Of a DNA stretch of 64,000 nt, positions 11,927 through 23,659 are shown in pieces. Each line of letters begins with the position of its first letter. The first letter of the stretch is position 1. The stretch spans positions 3,286,001-3,350,000 of the forward strand of contig OY540821.1 in assembly GCA_961205875.1 (NCBI GenBank), written 5' to 3'. The stretch is from Sialis fuliginosa (taxonomy: Eukaryota; Arthropoda; Insecta; Megaloptera; Sialidae). The notes beneath the pieces were generated by a model. It worked only from the letters and a program-made list of their open reading frames with translations, searched no databases and had not been told where the DNA came from. A program made the position numbers and the translations under genes.

Positions 11927-14900
11927 TTAATAAATAATACAGTAGCGTAAAAAAACAAATCCTATACTAAATAAAAATAATGTGACCCCAACTGAAGGTA
12001 CTGTGTAATAAACAGCAGTACCAAAACTGTCAGCGTACATAAACCACAATGCAGTAAATGCAACACATTCAATTGTGTACAGAGAATAATAATACAAAAG
12101 TCGTTTAGAACGATTAGAAATGTCTTCTTCGTCATCGGTTATATCATAAATAAATAAACTGATCGAAGCGAGTCTTGCACATTTTATAAGATTTGCTGGT
12201 ACAGTATACATCCACCTGTCTCTGAGGTACTCTAAAACGGATATGATACCCCAATGTAGCAAAATACAGCCTCCTGTTAGCACTGGTGAAGCCGCGAGAC
12301 CCATAGAAATTATGACCATTCGTGAACCTATGAAAATAATAACTTATTATAATTTTATAATTTAATTAGAGATACTTAGGTATGAGTTATGACAGTCCGT
12401 TTCGATTTTTATCATTTGTAGTACCTAAGCCTCACTCACAGCCATATTATGTTCTGATTTTTATCAATTAATATCATTAAATATACCTACATTATATTAT
12501 TTTTTAACTTCCCATTAGGAAGTTATTAGAATCGGTCAGAAAATCAAAATAAAAAATTTCAACATAACTATTTTCATGTTTGGAGGTCACTATAGTATAT
12601 TTACACTATTTTCAGAAAGATGTACACATGTGTGTGTATGTACGTACATTGTTCGTGTCATTTTTTACGTGCATGAAATCTCGCAAATAAAAATTCCTAT
12701 TGACTTCGTTGAGGTGCCAATCGAAGCGCGTTGACGTGAATATGATCTGAAAGAAAGGATTTTTCGAAATTCAACCACTAGAAAGAGGGTGTACAGTTTT
12801 TTTTTTTGGTTGGATTTACTTGAAACTTAACATAAATATTCTATAATACAAATAATGAAACATGTATTTCAGTATTTTTTTATTATACGTGCCTAAACAA
12901 CCATTGAAGGGGTGAAAGGTGAACACCATCCTCAAAAATTGAATGAAAAAAATGCAATTTAATTCAAATTGTCAAATTAGTTATTCTAAAAATGTCTGTT
13001 ATATTATTGACATTAAGATATTAGAAAACTAATATTCATAATGCAAAGGTCAGTTTTATTTCTGACCAATTCCATTAAAATTTTTCATAAACATATTAAA
13101 AAAAATTTCACATAAACTATATGGAAACAATAAATAATCAGTATTCAAGTATTTATAATCATACCATGTTGGGAAGTTGATTGTGTGGACCTAAAGGGTA
13201 TCACCTCAACCCAAGGCTTGTTTTTTTAATTTTTATGTTTGCTAAAATTAATACCTAAACGAATTTTTGAATAAATCGCGAGCACTGACAGTATCGCTAA
13301 AAATGGCGACGCTGTCATAACTTTTACTGAAGTATCTCTAACTCTTACTCCAGATCATATAAGTTTGATACCCCGTTTAAAGTGCTTATTACCTAACTTA
13401 AGTAAACTTACCTACTAACAAGAAAGTGTAGAACAAAATATTCCCTTTCTTTTCCCTTGAAGTAAAATAATTTTGATAAGTATACGCCACTCTTACTAGT
13501 GTGAAAAGAGAAAACGCCATCGATATCCACCGCAAGTGACCTGTAACGTGTTAATAATATTTTATTATTACATTTTAATCTTCATGAATTTATTTAAAAC
13601 ATTTTTTCTTGCATACAAGTAATTTACATGATAGTAAATTTAATATAAAAATGAATTACGTTTATTCAGTGGCGTAGTAAGAAAAATTTTCGGGGGGGGG
13701 ATAGACAGGGTCGTAACTAGAAGCTCGGGGGCCCCGGGGCAAGAGGTGGCTGATGGGCTCCCAAAATATGCGAAATCCTTAATATATATAAAGCTCAACG
13801 TCTCTCTGTCTGTCTGTCTGTCCGTTAGTTACCTTATCACTCGAGAACCACTTTTCCGATTTACATGTTTTTTTTTTAATTCATAGGTACGTTCTCTGGC
13901 CAGGTTATAGGCTATATTTTTTTACGTTAGGTAACATAACAACTAAGCAGTGACGATAATAGTAAATCAAGTCGGAAAAAATTTTGCCGTCGGCGCGCTG
14001 TTTTGTAATACGCTGCCTAAACCGTTCAATATAGAACAAAATAATGTATTAAAGAATTGTGTAGAATCAAAAGTTCTACAATAAAGTCAGCGACACGATA
14101 TGTCTAACTTTTATATTTAAGCCACAATGACTGCTTTTATGTTACAAAGAAAACATAAAATATTTGGGTTCTGTTTACATGGACTTATGACCTGCAAAAC
14201 ATTAATCCTTATCAAAATAAATGATTTCATCGTCATAAGTACTTAATGTAGATATAATTTGCCATTTACAGCATCCAATTTGGTCGTATAGTTTAGAAAA
14301 TATCGAAATATACATATTAGAACATATTATTCGCGCGATTGTGACCGTGCGCGGGGAGCGGCGAGGGAACATGCCAACACGCTGGGAAGAACAGGCCGGT
14401 ATTCTATTGATTGTCAATTGTTTATTTTGTTTTCAATAATTAACTTTTAAATTTAAATAGAACAAAAATTATTTTTACTTTTTATTCTGATTCGTTTTTG
14501 TTAGGTAGGTAATTTAAGTGTTATTTGGTTTTTATTACATTAATAACTAATCGTGTTTGTAATTAATTCAACTATATATTTTTTAAATCCTAAACAATAA
14601 TTCCGTAGTCCACGCGAGCGAAGCCGCGTGGGCCCAGCTAGTTATTATTATAATTTTGAATTGAAGGTCATATTAATTAAGAAGCAGTAACTGAAGACCT
14701 TTTTTTTAGTCATAGGACTGTCTTCAGATACAGTTAACTATATAATAAAAAAAAGGTCTTTCAATCCAAAATTATAATAATAATTTCGCATATTTTAACA
14801 ATATTAAACATTTTGGAGGGGGTTTCGACCCCAACCCCCTCCCGCTCCTACGCCACTGCGTTTATTATTAACTAAGGGGGGGGGGGGTAATTCAGGAATT

Positions 14901-17900
14901 GGTACCTAAGTAATTGAAATGTATTTATAAATTACATTTTTGCAAATTTGCCATTTTGGCTGAAGAGAGTTCACAGACTGACGTATGGACACACGTGAAT
15001 ATTTAACATGAGTAAATGTAATATAATAATATATTACGTTTAGTATTAACTAGGGGGGGGGGGGGGGGTAATTAAGGATTTTGTACCTAAGTAATTAAAA
15101 TTTATTGGTTCGTTTATAAATAATTAATTTTATAAAATAATAGTGACGTTAAATAATAATAAATAATAACAACTTACTGTTTAAACGTTAGAATTTAATG
15201 AATATTTTGAAATTACGGCATCTATCTCAAATTTTATTACTTCTATAAGTCTGAGGATGATTCTGTGAATCGAAAGCTTGCGTTTTTATCTTCATTAAAT
15301 TTCGAAGTTTAAACAATTAAGTTGTAAATATTTAATAATTAATTTATAATTGCTGTAGTGATACTTAAGTGTATATACTTACTTAAGTAATTTGTATCTT
15401 GTGTCAATTTCTCCAAGTTACTTAATACTACATACGATTGGAGCGTTAATTGTGGAGCCGCCTCGAGAAAACTGTCCAAGTATTGCAGTCGTAATAAGTT
15501 AGAAGTTTTTATTTCATATTCATCATTTTCTATTTTGCTTTGGTAGAATAAAATTAAATTGTTTAAAGCTATTGTAATCGATGATATCGGAAGTAAAAAG
15601 ATTATAATAAAAATCCATACATATTTTATAAGTTTTTGGTACAACCAACTGCAATCGATGTGTTGTTGACATCTGAAATAATAAAATAAATTTATATTAT
15701 TTAACCTGATAACTTTTTATGGTGAGGTAGTATCAAAAAACATTTCAGATGAAAGTTGCACGTTAAATATAAATCTAAATATGAATTAAAAGGCCAGGCG
15801 TTAAGTATTTTGGGGTAGAAAACCATCATACTGGATAGTTTTTTTCTTAAATCCTGAAATTTTCACCATTTGGGGTGGGAAAAGGACAAAAATCAGTTCT
15901 TGCCGATTTCTCGGGTATTTTCAACTTTACGATGAAAAGTTATACCGGGTGTTCCAGACCACCCGTCCACTATGTTTTACGCCAAAACTATTGAAGATAG
16001 TGTTTAATAATAAAAAAATTACTATATATATCAACTCTAAAGAATTTCAGGAAAATATTTTCAACCCCCTAAAACTCCCCCTTGGGGAGTAGTTTGAGGG
16101 GTACATGCACGTTTCTCAGCAAAATCAAATGGAACGGTATATCCAAAAGTAGATAATTTTAAAGATCATAAAAAAGTAAGAAACTTTTGTAAAAAAAATT
16201 TTTCATACATTCAATTGTTTAGAAAATATGGCGACTTGTTCCCAAATTTTAGGGTTTTACTAAAAGTGCTCTAGTTTCGTAAAATGTTAATGGAATTTTA
16301 TTTTTTAAATTTTTATTTGAAAGTAGAAATAATGAACTTTCTAGTGATGTATAATTATTTGAGATTTGGATAATTTAAAGTGTCATACGCGGTATATCAA
16401 AAATGCAAAACTTCAATTGAGGATAATTTAAAATTTTTAAATAGAATGATATATCAATTAGTACTTTATCTTAAAAAATATATTTAAATTAACAACTTTT
16501 GCTAAGAAAATTTAATTTTAAATTTTAAATTTTATTAAAAAAAAAAAAATTATAATTTTAAATTAAAAATTTTCTTAACAAAAGTTGTTAATTTAAATAT
16601 ATTTATTAAGATAAAGTACCATTTGATATATCATTTCATTTAAAATTTTTGAATTATCCCCAATTGAAGTTTTGCATTTTTGATATGTCGCGTATAACAC
16701 TTTAAAATCCAAATCTCAAATAATCATATATCATTAAAAAGTCCATTATTTCTGTTTTCAAATAATAATTTAAAAATGAAATTCCATTAACATTTAACGA
16801 AACTAGAGCACTTTTAGTAAAACCCTAAAATTTGGGAAAAAGTCGCCATATTTTCTAAACAATTGAATGTATCAAAAAAATTTTTTTACAAAAGTTTCTT
16901 ACTTTTTTATGATCTTTAAAATTATCTACTTTTGGATATACCGTTCCATTTGATTTTGCTGAGAAACGGGCATGTTCTCCTCAAACTACCCCCCAAGGGG
17001 GAGTTTTAGGGGGTTGAAAATATTTTCCTGAAATTCCTTAGGGTCGATATATATAGTCTATTTTTTATCATAAAACTCTATCGTCAATAGTTTGGGCGTA
17101 AAACATAGTGGACGGGTGGTCTGGAACACCCGGTATATATATATACAAAATTAAAGGTAATTAAATTCCCTTCAAAAAGTTATTTACATATTTTTCATCA
17201 GACTTATATTATACTTCACCGAGTAATGACTGTCTGAATTTATTAACATTGTATTTCAATGAAAAGAATTAATTATTAATAATCTATAAATATGTATGTA
17301 TATATAAAACGCAACGTCTCTCTGTCTGTCTGTCCGTCCGTTAGTGCGCTTATCATTCGAGAACCACTTATCCAATTTACATTTTTTTTTTAATTGATAG
17401 ATATTTCTTAGGCCTGATTTTAGTATAAATATGTTAAGAAACATAAGGAATAAGCAGTGATGATAATAGTAAATCAAGTCGGAAAAAAGTTTACCGCCAG
17501 CGCGCTTTTTCTTTTGCAATGCGCTGTTACGTTACGTTAAATATTAAAAAAATATAATGAGTAATGAATTGTGTAGAATAAAAAGATCTCAAAATTTTTT
17601 TTTTAAATCCTAAATTTCACGCGAAGCCGCAGGCACAGCTAGTAATATTAATAAAGGCAATTTTTTTTATAATTTTAATCGATTGTCACATATATTATTT
17701 ATGCCTTCCTGCCTTGTTATTTAATTTTATACAATTATCAAACCATTAAATTATTATTTTTGTTTGTAATACTTACATTTCATATAAATAATATGTAGTA
17801 ATGAAAGACGGTCCCCACACAAACAGTAATGTAAAGCCTCCATGCCAGTACTGCTTGTCTGAGAAATACCCAACCATTAACGAAATGTCCGAACCTATGT

Positions 17901-18447
17901 CCAAAAACCCAAAAAATATCGAAGAAAGTAAAATTAAATATCTTATCGTCTTAATTTTCCAAGAATAACGATATCTTTGTAGACACATTGTATATTTATA
18001 TTCAAGTCCGTTGTAAAATCGTCTAATTTCTTCATTTGTTTTTTTGTATTTTTCATTGCCAAAAGGTCCATTCGTTGGGGGTTTAAGGTCGTGTATTTTT
18101 TTCTTAATTTCTTTTAATTTTGTATTTATTATTAATCTTTTATTATAATCTTTATAAGCATGATTATTCAGCATATGTGATATTGTATTTAATTCTTTGA
18201 TTATACCATCTCTTTCTATTTTACAGTTTTCTTTCTCTTCATAGTTTAATTTTGTTTCCCCCCCTTCGATATTTTGTTTGGGTAGTTCTACTTGCTCTTC
18301 TATTTCGTCACTATCATAATCTATGTAAGGGAAGGTAGCAATTTCTTGTTGAAAATCAAATAGCACTGTTTTTTCTTCACTTTTATTTATTTCACTCACT
18401 GGTGTTGTGTCAGTGGCGTAACCGGATTTTTTTTGAGGGGGTACCAT
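11927..18447 (-). CDS. XK-related (XKR) family membrane protein, upstream paralogue, 4 coding exons
   Basis: Exons on the minus strand are 18447-17777, 15672-15383, 13540-13412 and 12327-11927, with donors GTAAGT, GTAAGT and GTAAG and acceptors ending TTTCAG, TTACAG and CATAG. They total 1491 nt, 496 codons, and are open throughout. Exon 2 (290 nt) and exon 3 (129 nt) are the same lengths as in the downstream paralogue, with identical phases. Landmarks are LDIGSDISLMVGYF (182-195), QYWHG, the XKR signature LEAAPQLTLQSYVVL (293-307) and exon 4 LLYYYSLYTIECVAFTALW. The N-terminal ~160 residues are charged (Glu/Lys) and probably cytosolic. About two thirds of exon 3 residues are identical between the genes, so the duplication is not very recent and both frames have been kept. 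The first 12 residues are encoded by a palindromic insertion (18411-18475). Scramblase-type function is inferred from the family only. Confidence 0.88.
12508..13178. mobile_element. AACTTCCCA-ended element in intron 3 of the upstream XKR gene
   Basis: It opens AACTTCCCATTAGGAAGTT, itself a short hairpin, and closes TGTTGGGAAGTT. Flanking text after the right end, GATTGTGTGGACCTAAAGGG, recurs at about 21865, marking a second copy of this end. No ORF is evident. Confidence 0.5.
13667..14858. mobile_element. hAT-like element, TSD CGTTTATT, interrupted by a Helitron
   Basis: The termini CAGTGGCGTAG and CTACGCCACTG are perfect inverted repeats flanked by exact CGTTTATT duplications (13659-13666 and 14859-14866). 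Removing the nested Helitron (13776-14641) leaves about 326 bp. It lies in intron 2 of the upstream XKR gene. The end sequence CAGTGGCGTA(G/A) also appears at 4113 and 18411. Confidence 0.9.
13776..14641 (+). mobile_element. non-autonomous Helitron, 866 bp, nested in a hAT element
   Basis: The 5' end is TCCTTAATATATATAAAGCT. The 3' end is CAGCTAG preceded by the GC hairpin CGCGAGCGAAGCCGCG. The element sits exactly between A (13775) and T (14642) without a target duplication, as Helitrons do. There is no Rep/helicase ORF. The 71-codon frame inside it is spurious. It is closely related to the minus-strand copy at 22493-23571. Confidence 0.9.
14866..15115 (+). repeat. 178-bp tandem duplication carrying long G runs
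   Basis: Two copies of a segment with a G run (12 and about 16 Gs) followed by GGTAATT and GGTACCTAAGTAATT-like text start near 14868 and 15045. They lie in intron 2 of the upstream XKR gene. Confidence 0.6.
15251..15284 (+). ncRNA. hammerhead-ribozyme-like core motif
   Basis: CTGAGGA (consensus CTGANGA) is followed by T, a perfect stem GATTC/GAATC with a TGT loop, and then GAAA. This is the order of a hammerhead catalytic core. It is in intron 2 of the upstream XKR gene, on the antisense strand. The extra T before stem II and the lack of a clear cleavage triplet with stem III argue that it is degenerate or coincidental. Confidence 0.25.
15943..17135. mobile_element. giant foldback element, arms about 590 bp, loop under 25 nt
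   Basis: The left arm begins TACCGGGTGTTCCAGACCAC and the right arm ends with its complement GTGGTCTGGAACACCCGGTA. The arms can be followed inward to a short poly-A centre near 16539, with few mismatches. It lies wholly in intron 1 of the upstream XKR gene, so the pre-mRNA could fold a very long hairpin. A truncated copy is at 33758-34124. Termini bounded by TATA suggest TA-type insertion (inference). No transposase ORF. Confidence 0.85.
17283..17642 (+). mobile_element. short non-autonomous Helitron, 360 bp
   Basis: It starts TCTATAAATATGTATGT after A and ends GCGAAGCCGCAGGCACAGCTAG before T, with the 3' hairpin imperfect. The interior shares CTCTCTGTCTGTCTGT and GAGAACCACTTATCC with the other Helitrons of this family. 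It lies in intron 1 of the upstream XKR gene, about 135 bp from the exon 1 donor. Confidence 0.85.
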
Positions 18448-18475
18448 AATTGCTGGCCCCTCACTGGTTACGCCA
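18411..18475. mobile_element. 65-bp palindromic insertion that supplies the XKR start codon
   Basis: CAGTGGCGTAACC and GGTTACGCCACT form inverted ends around about 40 bp that include TTTTTTTTGAGGGGG. The ends are the same as those of the hAT element at 13667-14858. The ATG of the upstream XKR gene (18447-18445) and residues MVPPQKKSGYAT are encoded inside it. I could not find an 8-bp target duplication, so it may be an internally deleted or truncated copy. Confidence 0.55.
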
Positions 18476-18484
18476 CTTCTTCAT

Positions 18485-18890
18485 TAACACCTCTGTTGTT
18501 TTATTTCATTATAATTTAAGTTAATTTATATATAAAATATTTAAAACAAAACATTGAAAATTAGAACGTTTTATCTTTTTTATTATAAATATACCTTTTA
18601 CAGCTGTATAATATAACACTAATTAGGCACTACAGTTTGTTAGTAATGAATAATGTAATATCTTATAAATTACAACACTTCGATAGAAAAAAACTAGATA
18701 TTAATAGAATAACATATGTATTGTGACTTATCAGTCTAAATTCGTACAAACGATAATAACACATGGTTGGGAATCGTTGACTTATATTATTATCATGAAT
18801 GGTAAACATGTCGTGTCCGTACGTATGAATCATGTTAGCCTTGAAATATAATTATTTTATGGACCACCTTCACAGTATATAAACTGCTGT
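18485..18890. other. 5' flank of the upstream XKR gene
   Basis: A/T-rich with no element ends or clear promoter motif. An ATG at 18484 on the minus strand, just outside the palindromic insertion, opens a frame that stops after seven codons within the insertion. It is a candidate for the ancestral start. Confidence 0.35.
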
Positions 18891-19664
18891 GGCCTTTTTA
18901 CTTTCTTATACCATGTACATATATGAAATATACATTAGTATAAGTAAGTATAGTGAAGCCGATTTTTTTTAACTCCGGATTTTGACGGAATTATCTATTT
19001 TGACCTTCCCTGAATCTGACTATTTTCGCCATGATGTCTGTGTGTCCGTCTGTCTGTCTGTCTGTCTGTCTGTAAGCGCTGTAACTCAAATACGACAAAT
19101 CGTAGAAGACTGATATTTTATATTGAAGATTAATTTTTGGCTGAGAAGAAAACGTCCTCGTTTTGAAAACGATCTTTCAACCGGATACGGATGTTTACCT
19201 ACGTCGATTTTTTAATTTTTCGAATTACTCTGAAACAGTGCGAAATAGAGAAAAATGGTCAAGTTAAAAAATGTAGGTAATATCTATATCTATAATTTAT
19301 GTTCTATTCATTTTTTTGTAAAAACGAATTTTGGAAGAAAAAAATTTATTATAATTCAAATGGTTCATAACAGAGAAAAAAATGTATGGAGAATAAATTA
19401 TAGATAATAACATACTCGACATTTTTTATCAAAAACATTTTTTTCTTATTTCAAAAATAATTCAAAAATCCAAAATTTTACAAGAGTAAACATCCGTTTT
19501 CAGTTATTACGTTAAAAAAATCACTTGTTATATAAATATACAATTATTCATTTTGTTCTTTCTTGTTAGTTTGTTAGAAATGTTTTAATAAACAAAGAAT
19601 CACGTATACAATTCACTGTTAGGTTAGGTATAAGAAAGTCCCGTGGTTCCCAATGCAGATATTT
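18891..19664 (+). repeat. interspersed repeat F, copy 1
   Basis: Colinear with 47034-47992: shared landmarks are TAAGTATAGTGAAGCCGATT, CGCCATGATGTCTGTGTGTC, a (GTCT)n run, GGATACGGATGTTTACCTAC and the end TATAAGAAAGTCCCGTGG followed by CAGATATTTT. It contains two TTAGG units just before the end. No protein is encoded. The element class is not recognised. Confidence 0.7.
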
Positions 19665-20100
19665 TATACTACTAAAAAAATTTATCGGAAAAATATATTT
19701 TGCGCGCGTTCGGTGGAGGGGGGGATGGATTATAGTTACGTCACTACTCTATGATCTTATTGAATTCTCCCCTTTTGCTATTTTACAGTTTAATCTAATT
19801 AAAAAACTATATATGTATAATTTTGCCAGTAAAAAGGTAAAAAAATTGTACAAAATCCAGAGATATGGTAGATTATCTTTTTCAAGATAAATAAGCGAAT
19901 AATAAAAATACACGGTTTCCTCCATTATAAAATTAAATTGAAGTTAATTAATTTTTTGCATAAATGTTTTAAACCTCGTGAAAAAAATGTTGTTTAATTT
20001 TTGAGTTAGGTAGGAACTAGGTCAAAAACGCACGAGAGGTTTCTCGCTGCGCGGTTTTTTGCCGCTTTTATATGTTACATGTTTTAAAAACGCAACCGAT

Positions 20101-20742
20101 TAGAGCTGGGCGCGGGTCGTGAATTTTTCGGGTCACGATCGTGACCCGCGTGAGCGTGAGCGATTTTCAAATCTTGAATCGTGAGTGGGTGTGATCGTGG
20201 GTCAAATTAAATCAACCGTGCGTGAGTACATTTTTCTCGTGCGTTAGTCCGTGAGTATATTTCGAAGATATTTTTTTTATAAACTTATTTGATATTTTTT
20301 TTAATATCTGAACTAATAATGCATAAATATAATAACAAATTTTGACATTAAAAACTATAGTATAAAAAATAAATGTTATTTTTAGAAGCACTTTCACTCG
20401 GTCAGTATTGCCAACTATATCAGAACACCAAAAAAAGATTTTAAAATGTATTGTAGCTCTATTTTCTTATTGTTTTGTTTGCTATTACTGTACTAGAATA
20501 TATTGCACGTAAAAGCATTAATTTTCATCATTTCAAAATTTAATTCACAACAATTAGATTAAATCGGGTCACGAGCGTGACCCGTCGTGCGTGATCGGGC
20601 GTGAGTAAAAAAATAGAATTCGTGAGCGTGCGTGATCGTGAATATTTTTTTTTGTAACCGTGAGTGAGCGGGCGTGACTAAAAAATTTTCTCTCGTGAGC
20701 GTGCGTGATCGTGAGCAAAAATTACTCACGCGCCCGGCTCTA
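20101..20742. mobile_element. hAT-like element with GTGAGCGTGCGTGATCGTGA interior, TSD CAACCGAT
   Basis: The ends TAGAGCTGGGCGCG and CGCGCCCGGCTCTA are inverted and flanked by exact 8-bp CAACCGAT duplications (20093-20100 and 20743-20750). Both ends are packed with degenerate GC-rich units (GTGAGCGTGCGTGATCG, GGGTCACGAGCGTGACCCG). The middle 300 bp is A/T-rich. No transposase ORF. Confidence 0.9.
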
Positions 20743-20805
20743 CAACCGATCGTATTTTAATTACACGTGACGAAACGGCCGCTTTTTGAAATTGAGCACA
20801 TGTAT

Positions 20806-21389
20806 ATGGGCAAATCCACAGAACGTGGCCGCATTAGCTTTAAATTAAAATACTCAAATGCTTCTTCAAAATGGAGCATTGAACGCACACTCTTCTATGT
20901 CGTCTCAAAATCTTCGTAACAAAGAGAAGAATAATTGGTCTCAATTTCAGGAGTGTGCTTCGGATGTTCCAAAAGTTACAGCAAATAAACCAAATAAAAA
21001 ACGCTGAAATTGCCGTTCGCTGGATAAAACAATCGCGCATATGAAATGTAAAAGGTGTGCGCCTTTGAAACTCCGGGAAAAGGTTCATTGTACCAAAAAA
21101 CATGTCCAGTAAAAATTTCAGATTCATTGGTTTGAATCTGAGAAAATTGCGGTGGTATGAATTTTTCTTTTTTTAAAAGTTCCATTCTGAAAACGTGAAA
21201 ATAACCGATTTTTCAATGCAAATTGTGCTGCAGTTTTTATATGAATCAAGAAATCGACTTGTAACTCCATGTTTACATCCACAATAAAGTATACTTTGAG
21301 TTCGTGTACTTATGGGTGGGTAATATACATTCCCACACGCGCACTATTGCCGTTCCCCCAAAGCGGCCATGTTCTGTGGATTTGCCCAT
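20806..21389. mobile_element. MITE with TIR ATGGGCAAATCCACAGAAC
   Basis: ATGGGCAAATCCACAGAACG...GGCCGC at the left is matched by GCGGCCATG TTCTGTGGATTTGCCCAT at the right, giving about 27 bp of inverted terminal repeat and 584 bp in total. The target duplication is unclear. The three minus-strand frames of 69-95 codons inside it overlap each other and show no domain. Confidence 0.75.
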
Positions 21390-21564
21390 GTAAGTTATAA
21401 TGATCAACAGTTTTTCGCCGCCGTTCGCGCACATTTCTTGGTGTGCGTTCGTAGTCTTCCTGCAATTGTTTCTGTTGTTTGTTTTAAATAAATTAACTAT
21501 TAACTTTGTAGAGTGTTTATTATTCACGTTATCTACATACATTGATTATTTTATTAAAAACTAA

Positions 21565-21935
21565 CCTATTGGATCCGGTGTTACCCGGGTTAATATCCAC
21601 AAAAGCATAATGACCTAAATGTATTTATTCTTATGTTCTTTGTCATTCATTCATATTTGACTGGGAATAATTAAATCCATATAATGTTTTGCTTCCTCGC
21701 ATTATCGAAGATACGAGAAGCATTGTGATCGTTTCAGATTGAGACAAAAAAAATGTTCTCTGATTTTAAAATTTTAAATTGATCTATCCGTTTCACGTCA
21801 AGACAAACACTTTTCGTTCCGTGTCTGTCCGTCTGTTCGTCCGTATAATCATACTGTGTTGGGAAGTTGATTGTGTGGACCTAAAGGGTCTCACCCCACC
21901 CCAAGCTTGTTTTCACAAATTTTATGTCGGCAGAC
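21565..21935 (-). repeat. composite of three repeat ends
   Basis: 21565-21620 carries the GGTGTTACCCGGGTTAATAT end also seen at 9015. 21690-21845 is an inverted tail of the GCTTCCTCG family (compare 28607 and 35061). 21845-21935 has the GGGAAGTTGATTGTGTGGAC end shared with 13178. The pieces abut without spacer, so the segment is a patchwork. Confidence 0.5.
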
Positions 21936-22248
21936 TTCGCCCTATTTAGTTGTTGAAATTTTTAAATACTTTTTGTTAATAACTCTAAGTATTTCTGTCG
22001 TAACCAGAATACAGCAATTTGCTCCTGCGTTTAAAAAAAATGAAAACATATTTGTTTTCTTGTCTATGAAAGTTTAAAAGCTTTCACACACGACGGCCTA
22101 AAAACATATTTGACAAAATGACCTTCTGTTATACTGTATCTTTTCTCTCTGACCTGGCACCATGCCAAATAATTTTACCATACGGTGTGATGTAGTCAGA
22201 TCAGTGCATTATGAAAACATCATTTTCATAATGTACTTGATTAAATTA

Positions 22249-23652
22249 TAAGGTACTGGCGCCAGTTTTCGGCCATACCTCAGTGTTGGACTCTTATTTA
22301 ATTAAATGTTCTAAATTACAAATATTCATTAATATATATATATATATATATATATGATCATTGTAATTACTGAATCATAATCTATAGATAGGTACTTAAC
22401 TCTAAAACAGTTTAATTTGATGACAATCGGCCAGTAGGTGTCAAAATGGTGGACATTTAAACTAATTATTAATGTAATATATTTATTAATTACTAGCAGT
22501 GCCCACGCGGCTTCGCTCGCGTAGACTATGGAATTATTGTTTAGGATTTTTGAAAAATATAGTGTAATTAATTAAGTACAAACACGATTAGTTATTATTG
22601 TAATAATAACTTATCAATACCTAAATTACCTAACAAAAACGAATCAGAAGAAAAAAGTACAAATAATTTGTGTTCTGTTTAAATTTAAATGTTAATTATT
22701 GAAAACAAAATAAACTCAGACGATCAGCCGAGGGAATCCGAATATCTACCGAGCGTAAGCGAATCCAGTCTGTTGTACATCACTTCGATGCGGCACGACA
22801 CCTTACATTTAATATGTTACCTTTATAAATTTATTTTAAGATATTTTCTAAACTATACGACCAAATTGGATGCTGTAAAGGGCAAATTATATCTACATTA
22901 AGTACTTATGACGATGAAATCATTTATTTCGATAAGGATTAATGTTTTGCAGGTCATGAGTCCATGTAAACAGAACCCAAATATTTTATGTTTTCTTTGT
23001 AACATAAAAGCAGTCATTGTGGCTTAAATATAAAAGTTAGATATATGGTGTCGCGGACTTTATTGTAGAACTTTTGATTCTACACAATTCTTTAATACAC
23101 TATTTTGTTCTATATTGAACGGTTTAGGCAGCGTATTGCAAAACAGCGCGCCGACGGCAAAAAATTTTCCGACTTGATTTACTATTATTGTCACTGCTTA
23201 GTTGTTATGTTACTTAACCTAACAAAATATAGCCTATAACCTGGCCAGAGAACGTACCTATGAATTAAAAAAAATACACGTAAATCGGATAAGTGGTTCT
23301 CGAACGGACAGACAGACAGACGTTGAGTTTTATATATATTAAGGATATACATACATATATTGATTGATTCACATAGAATAGATCATATTATGGAAAAAAA
23401 ATTAATTTGACGTAACGTAACAAAATATAGCCTATAACCTGGCCAGAGAATGTAACTATGAATTAAAAAAGAAACCACGTAAATCGGATAAGTGGTTCTC
23501 GAGTGATAAGTGCACTAACAGACAGGCAGACAGACAGACAGAGAGACGTTGAGCTTTATATATATTAAGGATTATACAATCATAGCATATCCATCAATCC
23601 CAAAAACAGTATACCTTGCTCTTAAAGCGGCCAAGACCGGTGCCAGTACCTT
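22249..23652 (+). mobile_element. MITE-1 copy 3, interrupted by a Helitron
   Basis: The left part starts TAAGGTACTGGCGCCAGT and runs to 22492; the right part resumes at 23572 and ends GGTGCCAGTACCTTA. The Helitron at 22493-23571 separates them, and part of the usual interior is missing. A (TA)n microsatellite lies at about 22333-22355. Confidence 0.75.
22493..23571 (-). mobile_element. non-autonomous Helitron, 1079 bp
   Basis: On the minus strand it begins TCCTTAATATATATAAAGCT after A and ends with the hairpin CGCGAGCGAAGCCGCG followed by CTAG before T. A second 5'-like end (near 23343) lies inside it, so it looks like two copies joined at their 5' regions. It is closely related to the element at 13776-14641. 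The 70-codon frame at 22689 is not conserved coding. Confidence 0.85.
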
Positions 23653-23659
23653 ATTTAGT

